NCBI GenBank assembly: GCA_945897365.1
Contig: CAMDFD010000010.1
Location: 1-64,000 of the forward strand
Length of the DNA: 64,000 bases
Source of the DNA: Bordetella parapertussis
Lineage (GTDB): Bacteria; Pseudomonadota; Gammaproteobacteria; Burkholderiales; Burkholderiaceae_B
Direction: 5' to 3'
The position numbers were made by a program, and so were the translations under genes. The notes under the pieces were generated by a model, which was not told the DNA's origin, did no database searches, and saw only the letters and a list, made by a program, of their open reading frames with translations. The number at the start of each line of letters is the position of its first letter. Position 1 is the stretch's first letter. Shown here piece after piece: positions 33,799 to 42,636 of this stretch.

Positions 33799-34773
33799 TT
33801 ATTTTTTTGTGGATGCTTTAGATTGCTCGATGACTTTTTTCCATTTCGCAGATTCCGTACGCACAATCTCATCCATTTGTTCAGGTGTTCCGCCCTTGAC
33901 ATCGAGTCCTGTCGCCACTAATCGTTGACGCACGTCAGGCATTTTTAAAACTTCGTTGAGTTCTTTATTGAGTTTTGCGATGATTGCTGGTGGCGTACCT
34001 GCAGGCGCGGTGATGTAGTTGATCGGATAGGCGGAGTAGCCTTTCAAGGTATCGGCGATGGGGGGAAGTTCGGGTAGAGCCGGATTTCTCGATAAGGTCG
34101 ACACGCCTAGTGCCTTGACTGTGCCTGCTTTGATATGCGCCTGATATACGGACAGTGAGTCAATCGACATCTGTACTGAGCCTCCTACGACTTCCGTCAC
34201 GGCAGCACCTGATCCTTTGTAGGGAACGTGTTCGATATTGATCCCTGCCATACTTTTGAAAAGTTCTCCCGCGAGATGGCTAGAAGAGCCGATGCCCGAA
34301 CTCGCAAAGTTCACTTTGTTTGGGTTTGCTTTTGCGTAGGCGATGAGCTCTTGGACGGAGTTGACGGGTAGATCTTTATTGACGACTAAAACATTGCTCC
34401 CATCGATCAACTGGATCACCGAGGAGAACGCAGTCGACGCATCGTAGGGCATCTTGTCCATCAGATAGGGTGCGGTCATCTGTTGGCCTGGTGTAGCGTA
34501 AAGCAGCGTGTAGCCATCTTTTGGGGACGTCGCGACAAACGCCGCACCTATCACACCGCCTGCACCGGGTTTGTATTCTATGATGACGGGTTGTCCAAGG
34601 CGTTTGGATAAGGGTTCGCTAATAATTCTTGCCGTATTGTCAGCGCCTCCGCCTGGCGCGAAGGGAACAATCAGTCTGATCGGCTTGTTGGGATAGTCCT
34701 GTGCAAGTGCAATGGAGGCGTGGAGTGCGGAAAAAATGGCAAAAGCGCTGATTAAAAGCTTAGTGAGCTTCAT
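33799..34773 (-). CDS. Bug/TctC-family periplasmic receptor
   Basis: A 324-residue Bug protein: signal peptide to about residue 25 (ASIALAQ), pocket opening YPNKPIRLIVPFAPGGGADN, then EHVPYKGSGAAVTEVVGGSVQM. AAGGAGACAACATC lies ahead of the ATG. It is probably the first gene of the leftward series 34.8-26.5 kb and is separated by 20 bases from a second, different Bug gene. The two are not close copies, so distinct ligands are likely. Confidence 0.9.
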   Translation of the reverse strand: MKLTKLLISAFAIFSALHASIALAQDYPNKPIRLIVPFAPGGGADNTARIISEPLSKRLGQPVIIEYKPGAGGVIGAAFVATSPKDGYTLLYATPGQQMTAPYLMDKMPYDASTAFSSVIQLIDGSNVLVVNKDLPVNSVQELIAYAKANPNKVNFASSGIGSSSHLAGELFKSMAGINIEHVPYKGSGAAVTEVVGGSVQMSIDSLSVYQAHIKAGTVKALGVSTLSRNPALPELPPIADTLKGYSAYPINYITAPAGTPPAIIAKLNKELNEVLKMPDVRQRLVATGLDVKGGTPEQMDEIVRTESAKWKKVIEQSKASTKK

Positions 34774-35148
34774 GATGTTGTCTCCTTAAGGTAAGTTTTA
34801 TATTTTTGTATGTCTTTTTTTGTATGTCTTTTATTTCATCCTAAGGTAAAAAACGCTATAGCATTTAATACTTGTTTGACATACAGCTCCAAGATTAACG
34901 CATAGCGATTCATCTTTTTGATTTAAGAAGTCTACGTATTGAAACTTCAGCAACTTAAGTACTTTGGCTGCTTGAGCAGTAACTGGGTATCGTTTTGTTG
35001 CGACGCAGCAAGAGCAGTGTTGAATATTTTTCTACAAGACACGAGAGTTCAGGAACCAAAAGTATGGCCTGACTGTCTGAGCCAGTGAAGATCAGCTTAT
35101 CTGGATTTTCATCCACCCTGTTTGTTCTCAGAATCGAGAGGTTCAGCA
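34774..35148. other. Intergenic stretch between divergent genes
   Basis: About 375 bases without a convincing gene. It should hold the promoters of the leftward Bug operon and the rightward small lipoprotein. I could not pick a confident -35/-10 pair. A tandem 14-base duplication is at its left end. A 64-codon leftward frame (34955-35149) covers the right half, but its composition does not look protein-like. Confidence 0.4.
34803..34832. repeat. Tandem 14-bp duplication
   Basis: TTTTTGTATGTCTTTT occurs at 34803-34818 and again at 34817-34832, a perfect 14-base period, in the leader region of the Bug gene at 33799-34773. It is most simply a slippage duplication. Confidence 0.7.
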
Positions 35149-35421
35149 ATGCACAATATGCTCAAGCTTTCCGCCTTCGTGGCGATCGTTCTCACAAGCG
35201 GGTGTGTTGCAGTGGGGCCGGGTCAGCCTAGTTACGCCACCTATGGAGGCGGTGGTTACTACGGAGGAGCGGCCTTTTACTCGCCACCGCCGGTACGCGT
35301 CTATCGCCCCGTCTACTATTCTCCTCCTCCTACGAGGGTCATCGTGGTACGAGACCGGCCTTACCGTTCCAAGCCATATTACCGGCCGTATCACCGGCCG
35401 TATGGTCAGGGCAAAAACTAG
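35149..35421 (+). CDS. Small Tyr/Pro/Gly-rich lipoprotein
   Basis: A 90-residue exported protein. The start at 35149 has GAGAGG seven bases upstream. The leader MHNMLKLSAFVAIVLTSGC ends at a lipobox-like cysteine (Cys19), and the mature part is low-complexity: GGGGYYGG, repeats of YSPPP followed by V or T and RV, then YRPYHRPYG. Such small basic tyrosine/proline-rich lipoproteins are common in beta- and gammaproteobacteria and have no assigned role. Its stop overlaps the convergent Bug gene by four bases. Confidence 0.65.
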   Translation: MHNMLKLSAFVAIVLTSGCVAVGPGQPSYATYGGGGYYGGAAFYSPPPVRVYRPVYYSPPPTRVIVVRDRPYRSKPYYRPYHRPYGQGKN

Positions 35422-36410
35422 ATTTTTATATTTGCGTCATTGATCACTTTTTGCCACCGTACAAATTCAGATTGAATGTAAGCGCCAAATTCAGTGGGTG
35501 AGTCTCCAACTGGATTGACGCCAAGCGAGGCGAGTGTTTTTTTCACATCTGGATCTTGTAATGCTTTGACGACACTTTGATTCAGGCGCGCAATACGCTC
35601 TGAAGATGTTTTAGCGGGCACTGCCATACCGAACCAGTTTGTCACGTTAAAACCAGCAATCGTTTCAGCCACGGTCGGAACATCCGGTAAAACATCTAAG
35701 CGTTGAAGACCCGTTGTGGCGACAGCGCGTAATTTTCCTGATTTAATGTGCGGCAAACCAATCGCAACAGCTTCAAAGGTTAATTGCACCTGTCCCGCTA
35801 TTAAATCATTGACGCTTGGCGCGCTTCCCTTATAGGGAATATGGGTCATTTTGATACCCGCAGTCGAGGCGAACATTTCGGCTGCCATATGGGGAAGGCC
35901 ACCATTACCGCTAGAAGAAAAGTTTGTTTTCCCAGGGTTAGCCTTTGCATACGCGATCAACTCAGCAACAGTCTTGATAGGTAATGCGGCATTCACGTAA
36001 AGCATAAAACCAGACGATGCGACTTGCGTGACAGGAGCGAAGTCTTTAGCGACGTTGTAGGGTAGGTCTTTTACCAGTGCTGGTGTGATACTGAAATTAC
36101 CCATCGTACCCATGAAAACGGTATGGCCATCGGGCTCAGCACGTGCAACGGATTGCATGCCAATCACACCGCCTGCGCCAGCTTTGTTTTCAATGACGAC
36201 AGGCTGACCAAGATCAGCGGACATTTTGGGCGCCATGACACGTGCAATGGTGTCGATTGCCCCTCCGGGAGGAAAGCCAATCACAATATTGACCGAACGG
36301 TTCGGATAGGTCTGCGCTGTCACGATTCCGGTGGCGCAGAGGCTTCCCAATGCGCAGGCAAATGAAACTAGTTTTCTGCGGCTGATTGATATTTTAAATA
36401 AGTGAGTCAT
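35418..36410 (-). CDS. Bug/TctC-family periplasmic receptor
   Basis: A 330-residue Bug protein whose leader has an RR-containing n-region (ISRRKLVSFACALG), hinting at Tat-like export, though the motif is incomplete. The mature start is TYPNRSVNIVIGFPPGGAID, followed by THIPYKGSAPSVNDLIAGQV. It stands alone on the minus strand, divergent from the beta-propeller gene across about 150 bases, and converges with the small lipoprotein. Ligand unknown. Confidence 0.9.
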   Translation of the reverse strand: MTHLFKISISRRKLVSFACALGSLCATGIVTAQTYPNRSVNIVIGFPPGGAIDTIARVMAPKMSADLGQPVVIENKAGAGGVIGMQSVARAEPDGHTVFMGTMGNFSITPALVKDLPYNVAKDFAPVTQVASSGFMLYVNAALPIKTVAELIAYAKANPGKTNFSSSGNGGLPHMAAEMFASTAGIKMTHIPYKGSAPSVNDLIAGQVQLTFEAVAIGLPHIKSGKLRAVATTGLQRLDVLPDVPTVAETIAGFNVTNWFGMAVPAKTSSERIARLNQSVVKALQDPDVKKTLASLGVNPVGDSPTEFGAYIQSEFVRWQKVINDANIKI

Positions 36411-36557
36411 AGGTAGTCCTTTCTGTTGTCTTTGAGTGATCTGTCAGCGGATCTTCAATCAATGCTTGGCGAGTAAAATCGCGACATTATTATTAGTATT
36501 TCTTGAATAGTAGTATATTTTAATCAAATGACAACAAATAATTATTCGGAGTGTGGC

Positions 36558-37598
36558 ATGGCGTCAAATGTTGAGGTCTACGCCGGAACGGCTGGGCATT
36601 CTGCTTGGTTTAGCAATGACTTGGGACAGACATGGATCCATCCCAACAGTCATTCGGGGATGTATTTGGAGGCGCGTGTTTGGAGCTTTAGTAGTCACCC
36701 GAGTAACCCCAATATTTTGTATGCTGGAACCGATATGGGTTTATTTCGTTGGGATGAGCGTACAACGCGCTGGACACATTTACCATCTCCGATGAGCGAT
36801 ATCTGGGCGCTCATTCAAGATCCTGACAATGAAAATATTTTGTATGCAGGTACGCGTCCTGCAGGGTTTTATCGTTCAGCAGATGGTGGACAGACTTGGG
36901 AGCATTTATCATCGCCAGGTATTCAGACATTTTCTGAAATCAATATGGGACCCACTCGGGTCACTCAAATGCTGTTTGATCCGATTGATCATGACACACT
37001 ATGGGCTGTGGTCGAGATCGGTGGCGTCTACCGTAGTCAAGATAGAGGTAACTCTTGGGAACTTAAGACAGAGGGACTTGTTTCCGCTGATATGCACGGT
37101 ATTGCAATCGTTCATGACACATTGGGAAATAAAATTTTATATGTCACTACAAACCGAGGATTACATCGAAGCACTAATAATGGAGAGAGTTGGCTTTTTA
37201 TTGAATTGAATTCACCGTGGCAGTATGTACGCGGGATTGTTGTTCGTCCGGACTCTGACTCAGTCCTTTTCCTGACTAATGGAAATGGCCCTCCTGGCAA
37301 CACTGGAACTTTATGGAGAAGTCAGGATTATGGTTTTACGTGGCATCAGATCAATTTACCCGGCGTGCTAAATAGTACCCCTTGGTCTATCGTGACGCAT
37401 CCAGACAATCCAATGCTGCTCTTTACATATACTAATCTTGGTCAAGTTTTTCGTAGTAGTGATGGTGGTGAGCATTGGGTTCGTTTGCCTCATGAGTTTG
37501 GAGAATTAAGAGCGATGCATTGGAGGCCTGTGACTTATGGTGCTGATAGGCCGGCGCACTCCATTACCGTCAGGCCCCCTGTCGTTGTGAGTGCTTAG
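36558..37598 (+). CDS. Asp-box (BNR) beta-propeller protein
   Basis: A 346-residue protein built of sialidase/VPS10-type blades. Six Asp boxes are visible: SNDLGQTW (19-26), SADGGQTW (107-114), SQDRGNSW (160-167), STNNGESW (205-212), SQDYGFTW (255-262) and SSDGGEHW (300-307). There is no signal peptide, so it should be cytosolic, and the sialidase arginine triad is not obvious, so sialidase activity is unlikely. The start at 36558 has GGAG seven bases upstream. It heads a group with CMD-like and maleate-isomerase-like genes; a hydrolase or lactonase-like role is only a guess. Confidence 0.75.
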   Translation: MASNVEVYAGTAGHSAWFSNDLGQTWIHPNSHSGMYLEARVWSFSSHPSNPNILYAGTDMGLFRWDERTTRWTHLPSPMSDIWALIQDPDNENILYAGTRPAGFYRSADGGQTWEHLSSPGIQTFSEINMGPTRVTQMLFDPIDHDTLWAVVEIGGVYRSQDRGNSWELKTEGLVSADMHGIAIVHDTLGNKILYVTTNRGLHRSTNNGESWLFIELNSPWQYVRGIVVRPDSDSVLFLTNGNGPPGNTGTLWRSQDYGFTWHQINLPGVLNSTPWSIVTHPDNPMLLFTYTNLGQVFRSSDGGEHWVRLPHEFGELRAMHWRPVTYGADRPAHSITVRPPVVVSA

Positions 37599-37634
37599 TT
37601 CGCATTGAACAAAAATTTCAAATTGGAGATATTC

Positions 37635-38207
37635 TTGGATCAAAAATTACGCTTTCCTGTTTTGAGTTCAGAACAGATGACCGAGCGACAGAGAGAGGTT
37701 GCAGACGCAATTGCTGGAGGACCTCGTGGGGGTATTCGCGGTCCATTTTTAGCGTTGATCCATCACCCCGATTTGGCCAATTGTGTGCAGCAACTGGGTG
37801 AGCATTTGCGATACGGTGCGAAGATCGCGCCTGCGCACATTGAGCTGATTGTTTTAACTGTGGCGCGATACTGGAGTAGTCAGTACGAATGGTTTGCGCA
37901 CGAGCGTATTGCCCGTAATACAACAGATCTTGAGGACAGTATTATTAAGGCGCTTGCGTTAGGCGAAACACCGAAAGAGATGTCAGAAGAGCAAAGTGTG
38001 CTGCATACGCTCGCCCAGCAATGCTTGACACAAGGTAGTCCCAGCGATGATATTTACGAGCGAGCGATTGAATTATTTGGACGCCCTGGCGTTTTAGATG
38101 CTATTGCACTGACTGGTTACTACAGCATGATAGCGATGGTTTTAAATACCGCAAAAATTCCATTGCCGGATGGAACTCCAATACCTCTTAAACCTATCTC
38201 AAAGTGA
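37635..38207 (+). CDS. Carboxymuconolactone decarboxylase-like (CMD/AhpD-fold) protein
   Basis: About 190 residues with the CMD-fold pattern TERQREVADAIAGGPRGGIRGPFLALIHHPDLA, then AHIELIVLTVARYWSSQYEWFAHERIA. The CxxC of AhpD is replaced by WSSQYEW, so a thiol peroxidase role is unlikely and a decarboxylase/hydrolase-like role is open. The best start is TTG 37635, with GGAG six bases before it; TTG codons at 37605 and 37623 are alternatives. It lies 36 bases after the propeller gene and seven bases before the next. Confidence 0.72.
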   Translation: MDQKLRFPVLSSEQMTERQREVADAIAGGPRGGIRGPFLALIHHPDLANCVQQLGEHLRYGAKIAPAHIELIVLTVARYWSSQYEWFAHERIARNTTDLEDSIIKALALGETPKEMSEEQSVLHTLAQQCLTQGSPSDDIYERAIELFGRPGVLDAIALTGYYSMIAMVLNTAKIPLPDGTPIPLKPISK

Positions 38208-38214
38208 AGGTAAC

Positions 38215-38946
38215 ATGACGATCCCACAATCTTCCTTAGATCATCAACCGCGGTCCCTCAAAGGGCGCTCAATCCGAGTGGGTTTGATGGTTCCGATCAA
38301 TAATACGACCATGGAAGGCGAGATGCTTGGTTGGTTGCCGGCGGGCTCAACGGTACGTACTCTGCGTATCCCCCGTGGCAAGGGATTGTTAACCCAAGAA
38401 ACCTTACCCGCCTATAAAGAGGCAGCTATTGAGTTGGCGAAACAATTTAATGAAGAGCCTGTCGATGTGATAGCGTATGGTTGTACCGCAGCTGGTTTTA
38501 TTTTAGGTCCCAAAGGTGATTTTGACATTGCACAAAGGCTGTCAGAGACAACGGGCAAGCCTGTCGTGACGACTGCTAGATCAATGGTGCTTGCTTTGCA
38601 GGCGATTGGCGCACAAAAAATCTCATTGCTCACGCCTTATCAAGATGATGTCAATGTTCGATTACGCGCGTTTTTAAAATCTGGTGATATCGCGGTTGAG
38701 AACTTTGATAGTTTTTATGCCGCAGATGTGGTGGCATTGGGTCAAATCACCGAGGCGCAAGTCGATCATCGCGCGCAGCCTTTGTGCCAGGGTAATGTGG
38801 ATGCGATGTTTATTGCTTGCTCGCAACTACCAACTTTGAATGTCGTCGCGCCTTTGAGCAATGCATGGGGAAAGCCCGTTCTTTCCTCTATCCAAGTCAC
38901 TGCACAGTACGCACTCGACGCAGTGAATGCGAGCTCTTCAAGTTAA
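38215..38946 (+). CDS. Maleate isomerase / arylmalonate decarboxylase-family protein
   Basis: A 243-residue Asp/Glu-racemase-superfamily protein. The two active-site cysteines of maleate cis-trans isomerases are present: C90 in AYGCTAAGF and C202 in IACSQLPT. N-terminal VGLMVPINNTTMEGEM matches the substrate-carboxylate loop. The family isomerises maleate to fumarate or decarboxylates arylmalonates; two cysteines favour the isomerase. GAAGG precedes the ATG at 38215. The gene converges with the IclR regulator. Confidence 0.8.
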   Translation: MTIPQSSLDHQPRSLKGRSIRVGLMVPINNTTMEGEMLGWLPAGSTVRTLRIPRGKGLLTQETLPAYKEAAIELAKQFNEEPVDVIAYGCTAAGFILGPKGDFDIAQRLSETTGKPVVTTARSMVLALQAIGAQKISLLTPYQDDVNVRLRAFLKSGDIAVENFDSFYAADVVALGQITEAQVDHRAQPLCQGNVDAMFIACSQLPTLNVVAPLSNAWGKPVLSSIQVTAQYALDAVNASSSS

Positions 38947-38980
38947 TGATATCGTTTTGTCTGCGACTCGGCTGCATATC

Positions 38981-39760
38981 TTAGCCAAGTGCTCTAGCAG
39001 GAAGTGCTGCGACATTCTGACTGGCTGCAATTTTAGTATTGATGGCTGATGCTGCATCAACGACTTGTGAGGCGTGCTCTAGAAAAGACGAGAGTTGAAT
39101 CACTGTGTCTGAGGCTGTCAACGCTAGGCTTCCGAGAACTTCACCCTCTCGGTTAAAAAGCGGGGCGGCAATAGAAATGATTCCGGGGTTGTAGTCCCCC
39201 AGACTCGTGGAGTAGCCGCTTTGTCGAATTTTCTTGAGCATTATTTTAAACGTGTCCCAATCATGCCCGAGTCCAACAGCAGCGATTGAGTCTGAATGGC
39301 GGGCATAAAGAATACGTAGTTGATGCATCGGTAAGTGCGCCAAGATGCATTTGGCTGAAGCACCCGCTACAAGAGGGCGACGTTGTCCTCTATTAAATAA
39401 ACCTGCTGGTGCATCTCTTCCGCGTGCTTGTTGGACACACATGATTGAGTCACTGAACAAAATGCAGAGAAGTGAGCTGTGTCCAGTGTCATGGGTCAGT
39501 CGTTGTGCGATGGGTGAACCTGCAAGATAGACTGGATCACTTTCCCGAGAGACTCGGTCGAGTTCCATGATGCGCGGGCCAAGGACGTATGAACCATTGG
39601 CTACTCTGGCGAGATAACCCGCGGTATGTAACACCTTTAGATAGCGATAGCAGGTTGAGGCAGGCGCACCGATATGCTGCATAAGGTCTTCGGACGACCA
39701 AATAGGACGGTCGGTCGTAAAGACTCCAAGTAAGCCCAACATTTTTTCCAAACTACTCAT
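38981..39760 (-). CDS. IclR-family transcriptional regulator
   Basis: A 259-residue IclR protein: winged HTH at the N-terminus (LEKMLGLLGVFTT, then GAPASTCYRYLKVLHTAGYL near 31-50), followed by an effector-binding domain (ASAKCILAHLP, IISIAAPLFNREGEVLGSLAL). IclR proteins often control aromatic-acid and dicarboxylate degradation. It is divergent from the Bug-aldolase-amidohydrolase operon, which is its likely target. An inverted repeat lies just upstream of its start. Confidence 0.9.
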   Translation of the reverse strand: MSSLEKMLGLLGVFTTDRPIWSSEDLMQHIGAPASTCYRYLKVLHTAGYLARVANGSYVLGPRIMELDRVSRESDPVYLAGSPIAQRLTHDTGHSSLLCILFSDSIMCVQQARGRDAPAGLFNRGQRRPLVAGASAKCILAHLPMHQLRILYARHSDSIAAVGLGHDWDTFKIMLKKIRQSGYSTSLGDYNPGIISIAAPLFNREGEVLGSLALTASDTVIQLSSFLEHASQVVDAASAINTKIAASQNVAALPARALG

Positions 39761-39762
39761 GA

Positions 39763-39783
39763 GTCAATGTCCAATCAATTGAC
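39763..39783. promoter_or_regulatory. Candidate operator between IclR gene and divergent Bug operon
   Basis: GTCAAT (39763-39768) and ATTGAC (39778-39783) form a 6-bp inverted repeat with a nine-base spacer, immediately upstream of the IclR start. IclR proteins bind similar short dyads in divergent promoter regions. Support is weak because short repeats occur by chance. Confidence 0.3.
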
Positions 39784-39928
39784 GAATCATAGCCTGCAAA
39801 TTTATAAATATTTCTCATATATATAGACAAATTAATGTTTAGAATACAGAATGTCACTTGAAATGACAAAAATGGCGATGCAAGTAGATATCGCTGAATT
39901 CATCCAAGCAATGATCGGAGATAAGAAC

Positions 39929-40930
39929 ATGAACAACAAGACAACATTCAATCTTTCAATCAAGACCTGTGTCATGGCGCTCGGTGCCATCTCGCTGACG
40001 CTGTCCGGTGCGTTTAGTGCTTCTCATGCACAAGCGACATGGCCTACTAAGTCAATTAGAGTCGTTGTGCCTTTTGCGCCAGGATCATTCACGGATACTG
40101 CAGCAAGAACAGTGGGGGCCGAGTTGTCCAAGCAGCTAGGTCAGACTGTTGTCGTAGAAAATAAAGGCGGGGCAGGAAGTACTTTAGGGACTGACATCGT
40201 TGCCAAGTCAGCGCCAGATGGATATACGTTTTTAGTTACGGATAATTCTTTTGCTGTCTCCGCGGCACTGTACGCAAAACTGCCCTACCAACCTAAAGAG
40301 ATTGCGCAAGTATCTCTACTCGCGGAAGGACCTGCCGTATTGGTCGGACGTCCGACACTCCCTACTCAAACACTAAAAGAAACAATTGCTTTCGCGCAAG
40401 CCAATCCAGGAAAGCTGACTTTTGGTTCTGGCGGTCAAGGCTCCTCTGCGCATCTGGCGATGGAAGCTTTTCTCATGCAAAACAATGCTCAACTTGTGCA
40501 TGTTCCCTTCAAAGGCATTGCTGCAGCAATGGTAGATGTGGCAGCTGGGCGTCTTGATATCGCAATCGGAAGTGCTGGATCCACCTCTGCGCATATCAAA
40601 AATAACAGGTTGTTAGGCTTGGCTGTCAGCGGTGAAAAGCGTCATCCCAATATGCCTAATGTACCGACCTTTGCAGAGGCCGGTTTTCCTGGGTACAAGA
40701 TGATGTATTGGTTTGGAATGATGGCGCCTGCAGGAACGCCAGCGCCTGTGATGGCACGCATGCAAAAAGAAATTTCCATTGCCGTGGCCTCACCGAAAGT
40801 CCAGTCCGTTTTTAACACTGCCGGTGTGATGCCCGTCTCGACGACTTCGGCGGTCTTTACTGAACTCGTTCAAAGTGAAATTAAGTTATGGAAAGATGTC
40901 ATCGTGCGCGCAAAAATTAAAGTCGAATAA
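39929..40930 (+). CDS. Bug/TctC-family periplasmic receptor
   Basis: A 333-residue Bug protein. ATG 39929 has a clear GGAGATAAGAAC in front and gives a normal signal peptide ending near SHAQA; the frame's earlier codon at 39851 would add an implausible leader. The pocket opening is WPTKSIRVVVPFAPGSFTD, later VHVPFKGIAAAMVDVAAGR. It begins an operon with an HpaI-like aldolase 20 bases downstream, divergent from iclR. It probably captures the substrate of that operon. Confidence 0.9.
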   Translation: MNNKTTFNLSIKTCVMALGAISLTLSGAFSASHAQATWPTKSIRVVVPFAPGSFTDTAARTVGAELSKQLGQTVVVENKGGAGSTLGTDIVAKSAPDGYTFLVTDNSFAVSAALYAKLPYQPKEIAQVSLLAEGPAVLVGRPTLPTQTLKETIAFAQANPGKLTFGSGGQGSSAHLAMEAFLMQNNAQLVHVPFKGIAAAMVDVAAGRLDIAIGSAGSTSAHIKNNRLLGLAVSGEKRHPNMPNVPTFAEAGFPGYKMMYWFGMMAPAGTPAPVMARMQKEISIAVASPKVQSVFNTAGVMPVSTTSAVFTELVQSEIKLWKDVIVRAKIKVE

Positions 40931-40950
40931 TTTCAATATGGAAAATTAAA

Positions 40951-41742
40951 ATGGAAAATAATTTAAAGCGTCGACTTGCTGCTGGAGAGGTTTCTCTCTG
41001 TATGGGCCTCAGACAGGCTCGGACAGTTGATATCGGGCCTCTAGTGGGGGCAGCGGGGTTTGACTGTTTGTATGTTGACATGGAGCACAGTCCGATTGGC
41101 TTTGAAGCGACTTCCGCTATTTGCATTACGGCTATGACTTATGGGGTGACGCCGCTCGTGCGCGTGCCAGGTCATTTAGGGCAAGATATTTCTCGCGCCT
41201 TGGATGGCGGCGCACAAGGGGTGATTCTGCCTCACGTTAATACGGCTGCTCAGGCTGCTGAAATCGTTTCCTATGCGAAGTATCCGCCTCTGGGGCATCG
41301 TTCTGTGATGGGTGCCGGCCCGGCTACAGCGTATCGGTCGATGCCTTTAGCGAAAGTGAACGAATCAGGTAATGCCGATAATCTTGTGGTGATCATGCTT
41401 GAAACACCTGAGGGCATCGCGAATGCCGAGGCGATTGCCTCAGTGCCGGGTGTGGATATGTTGTTGATCGGTTCGAATGATCTGTGCACTGAAATGGGCA
41501 TTCCTGGTCAGCTGAGGCATCCACAATTATTGGCTGCGTATCAGACCGTTGCACAGGCCTGTAAAAAACATGGAATTGCAATGGGAATCGGCGGTATCAG
41601 AGGTGATGCAGAGTTGCAGACTCAGCTGATTGAGCTTGGTGCAAAATTTCTAATTGCAGGCAGTGACACCACCTATCTCGCTGCTGCCGCCAGCAATGAT
41701 GCCGCATCCTTGAGAGAGCTGATTGCTGGGTTGAAAAAGTAG
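40951..41742 (+). CDS. HpcH/HpaI-family class II aldolase
   Basis: A 263-residue metal-dependent aldolase of the HpaI type. The metal and catalytic positions are visible: DMEHSP (43-48, H46), R71, E151 in MLETPEG and D177 in GSNDLCT. Relatives cleave 4-hydroxy-2-oxo acids to pyruvate or oxaloacetate plus an aldehyde or second keto acid. With the amidohydrolase that follows, it may complete degradation of a ring-derived hydroxy-oxo dicarboxylate. Confidence 0.87.
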   Translation: MENNLKRRLAAGEVSLCMGLRQARTVDIGPLVGAAGFDCLYVDMEHSPIGFEATSAICITAMTYGVTPLVRVPGHLGQDISRALDGGAQGVILPHVNTAAQAAEIVSYAKYPPLGHRSVMGAGPATAYRSMPLAKVNESGNADNLVVIMLETPEGIANAEAIASVPGVDMLLIGSNDLCTEMGIPGQLRHPQLLAAYQTVAQACKKHGIAMGIGGIRGDAELQTQLIELGAKFLIAGSDTTYLAAAASNDAASLRELIAGLKK

Positions 41743-41769
41743 CACTGTTTTCTAATTGGAGATTTAGAC

Positions 41770-42636
41770 GTGTCTTTTGATTTAAACGAAAAAGTAGCAT
41801 TTACCGCGCCTGCGAATGCCTGTGATTCACATTTTCATGTATTTGGACCAGCAGAAAAATATCCCTATGGCTCGGATCAATTGCGCTATGCACCACCCCA
41901 TGCGCCCTTGTCCGAATATCTCAAACTGGCAAAGCATCTGGGCTTGACGCGTTACGTTTTTGTTCAGCCGAGTGCCTATGGTCGTGATAACAGTTGCATG
42001 TTAGATGCAATGAAAGAAGTGGGGTTGCAGGCTTGTCGAGGCATTGTTGATATTGATGAAGATGCTCCCGACTCAATGTTGGCCGAAATGGACAAGCTCG
42101 GTGTGCGTGGTGTGCGCATCAATTACAGTCCCATTCATCCGTTTGAGCCCGGTTTATCTAAAAAAATGCAGCCCCGAATTGAAAAGATCGCAGCGCGTTG
42201 CAAAGAACTCGGTTGGCATCTTGACTTTCTCTTGCCGGGTTGGTTGACGACGGAGATGATCCCTTTCATGAAAACGCTGACGATCCCGTTTTCGATGGCG
42301 CATATGGGGATGAATTTAGCCAAAGACGGACCAGAGACCGTTGGTTTCAAAGCGCTACTGGATCTGGTCAATCACGGTGATCGTTTGGCCTACGTCAAAT
42401 TTACTGGTACGTATCGCATGTCAAAAGTGCCTCATTTCACCGATGCGGACCCAATGGCAAAAGCATTAATCCAGGCAGCGCCTGATCGCCTGATTTGGGG
42501 AAGTGATTATCCCCACCTGTCTTTTGACGAGCACAGTTCGGTGGAGCTGTTTAATTTGTTGGCACGTTGGACGGATGATGCAAACGTTCGCAAGTCGATT
42601 CTGTCTGATAATCCAGCACGATTGTTTGGTTTTTAA
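41770..42636 (+). CDS. LigI-like amidohydrolase (2-pyrone-4,6-dicarboxylate hydrolase family)
   Basis: A 288-residue amidohydrolase barrel. CDSHFHVFGP gives H21 and H23, VFVQPSAYGRDN is typical of the PDC hydrolase subfamily, and IWGSDYPH provides D246, the usual catalytic aspartate of this metal-optional group. LigI opens 2-pyrone-4,6-dicarboxylate; related proteins hydrolyse sulfomuconolactone or other lactones. The start is GTG at 41770, with GGAG eight bases upstream. A cyclic ester or lactone substrate is likely. Confidence 0.82.
   Translation: MSFDLNEKVAFTAPANACDSHFHVFGPAEKYPYGSDQLRYAPPHAPLSEYLKLAKHLGLTRYVFVQPSAYGRDNSCMLDAMKEVGLQACRGIVDIDEDAPDSMLAEMDKLGVRGVRINYSPIHPFEPGLSKKMQPRIEKIAARCKELGWHLDFLLPGWLTTEMIPFMKTLTIPFSMAHMGMNLAKDGPETVGFKALLDLVNHGDRLAYVKFTGTYRMSKVPHFTDADPMAKALIQAAPDRLIWGSDYPHLSFDEHSSVELFNLLARWTDDANVRKSILSDNPARLFGF

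Noticed and set aside
34955..35149. 64-codon leftward frame in the intergenic stretch
   Set aside because: No ribosome-binding site, no recognisable motif, and it ends over the lipoprotein start.
36558..37598. Calling the propeller protein a sialidase
   Set aside because: Six Asp boxes are present, but the arginine triad, the nucleophile tyrosine and a secretion signal were not seen; Asp boxes alone are structural.
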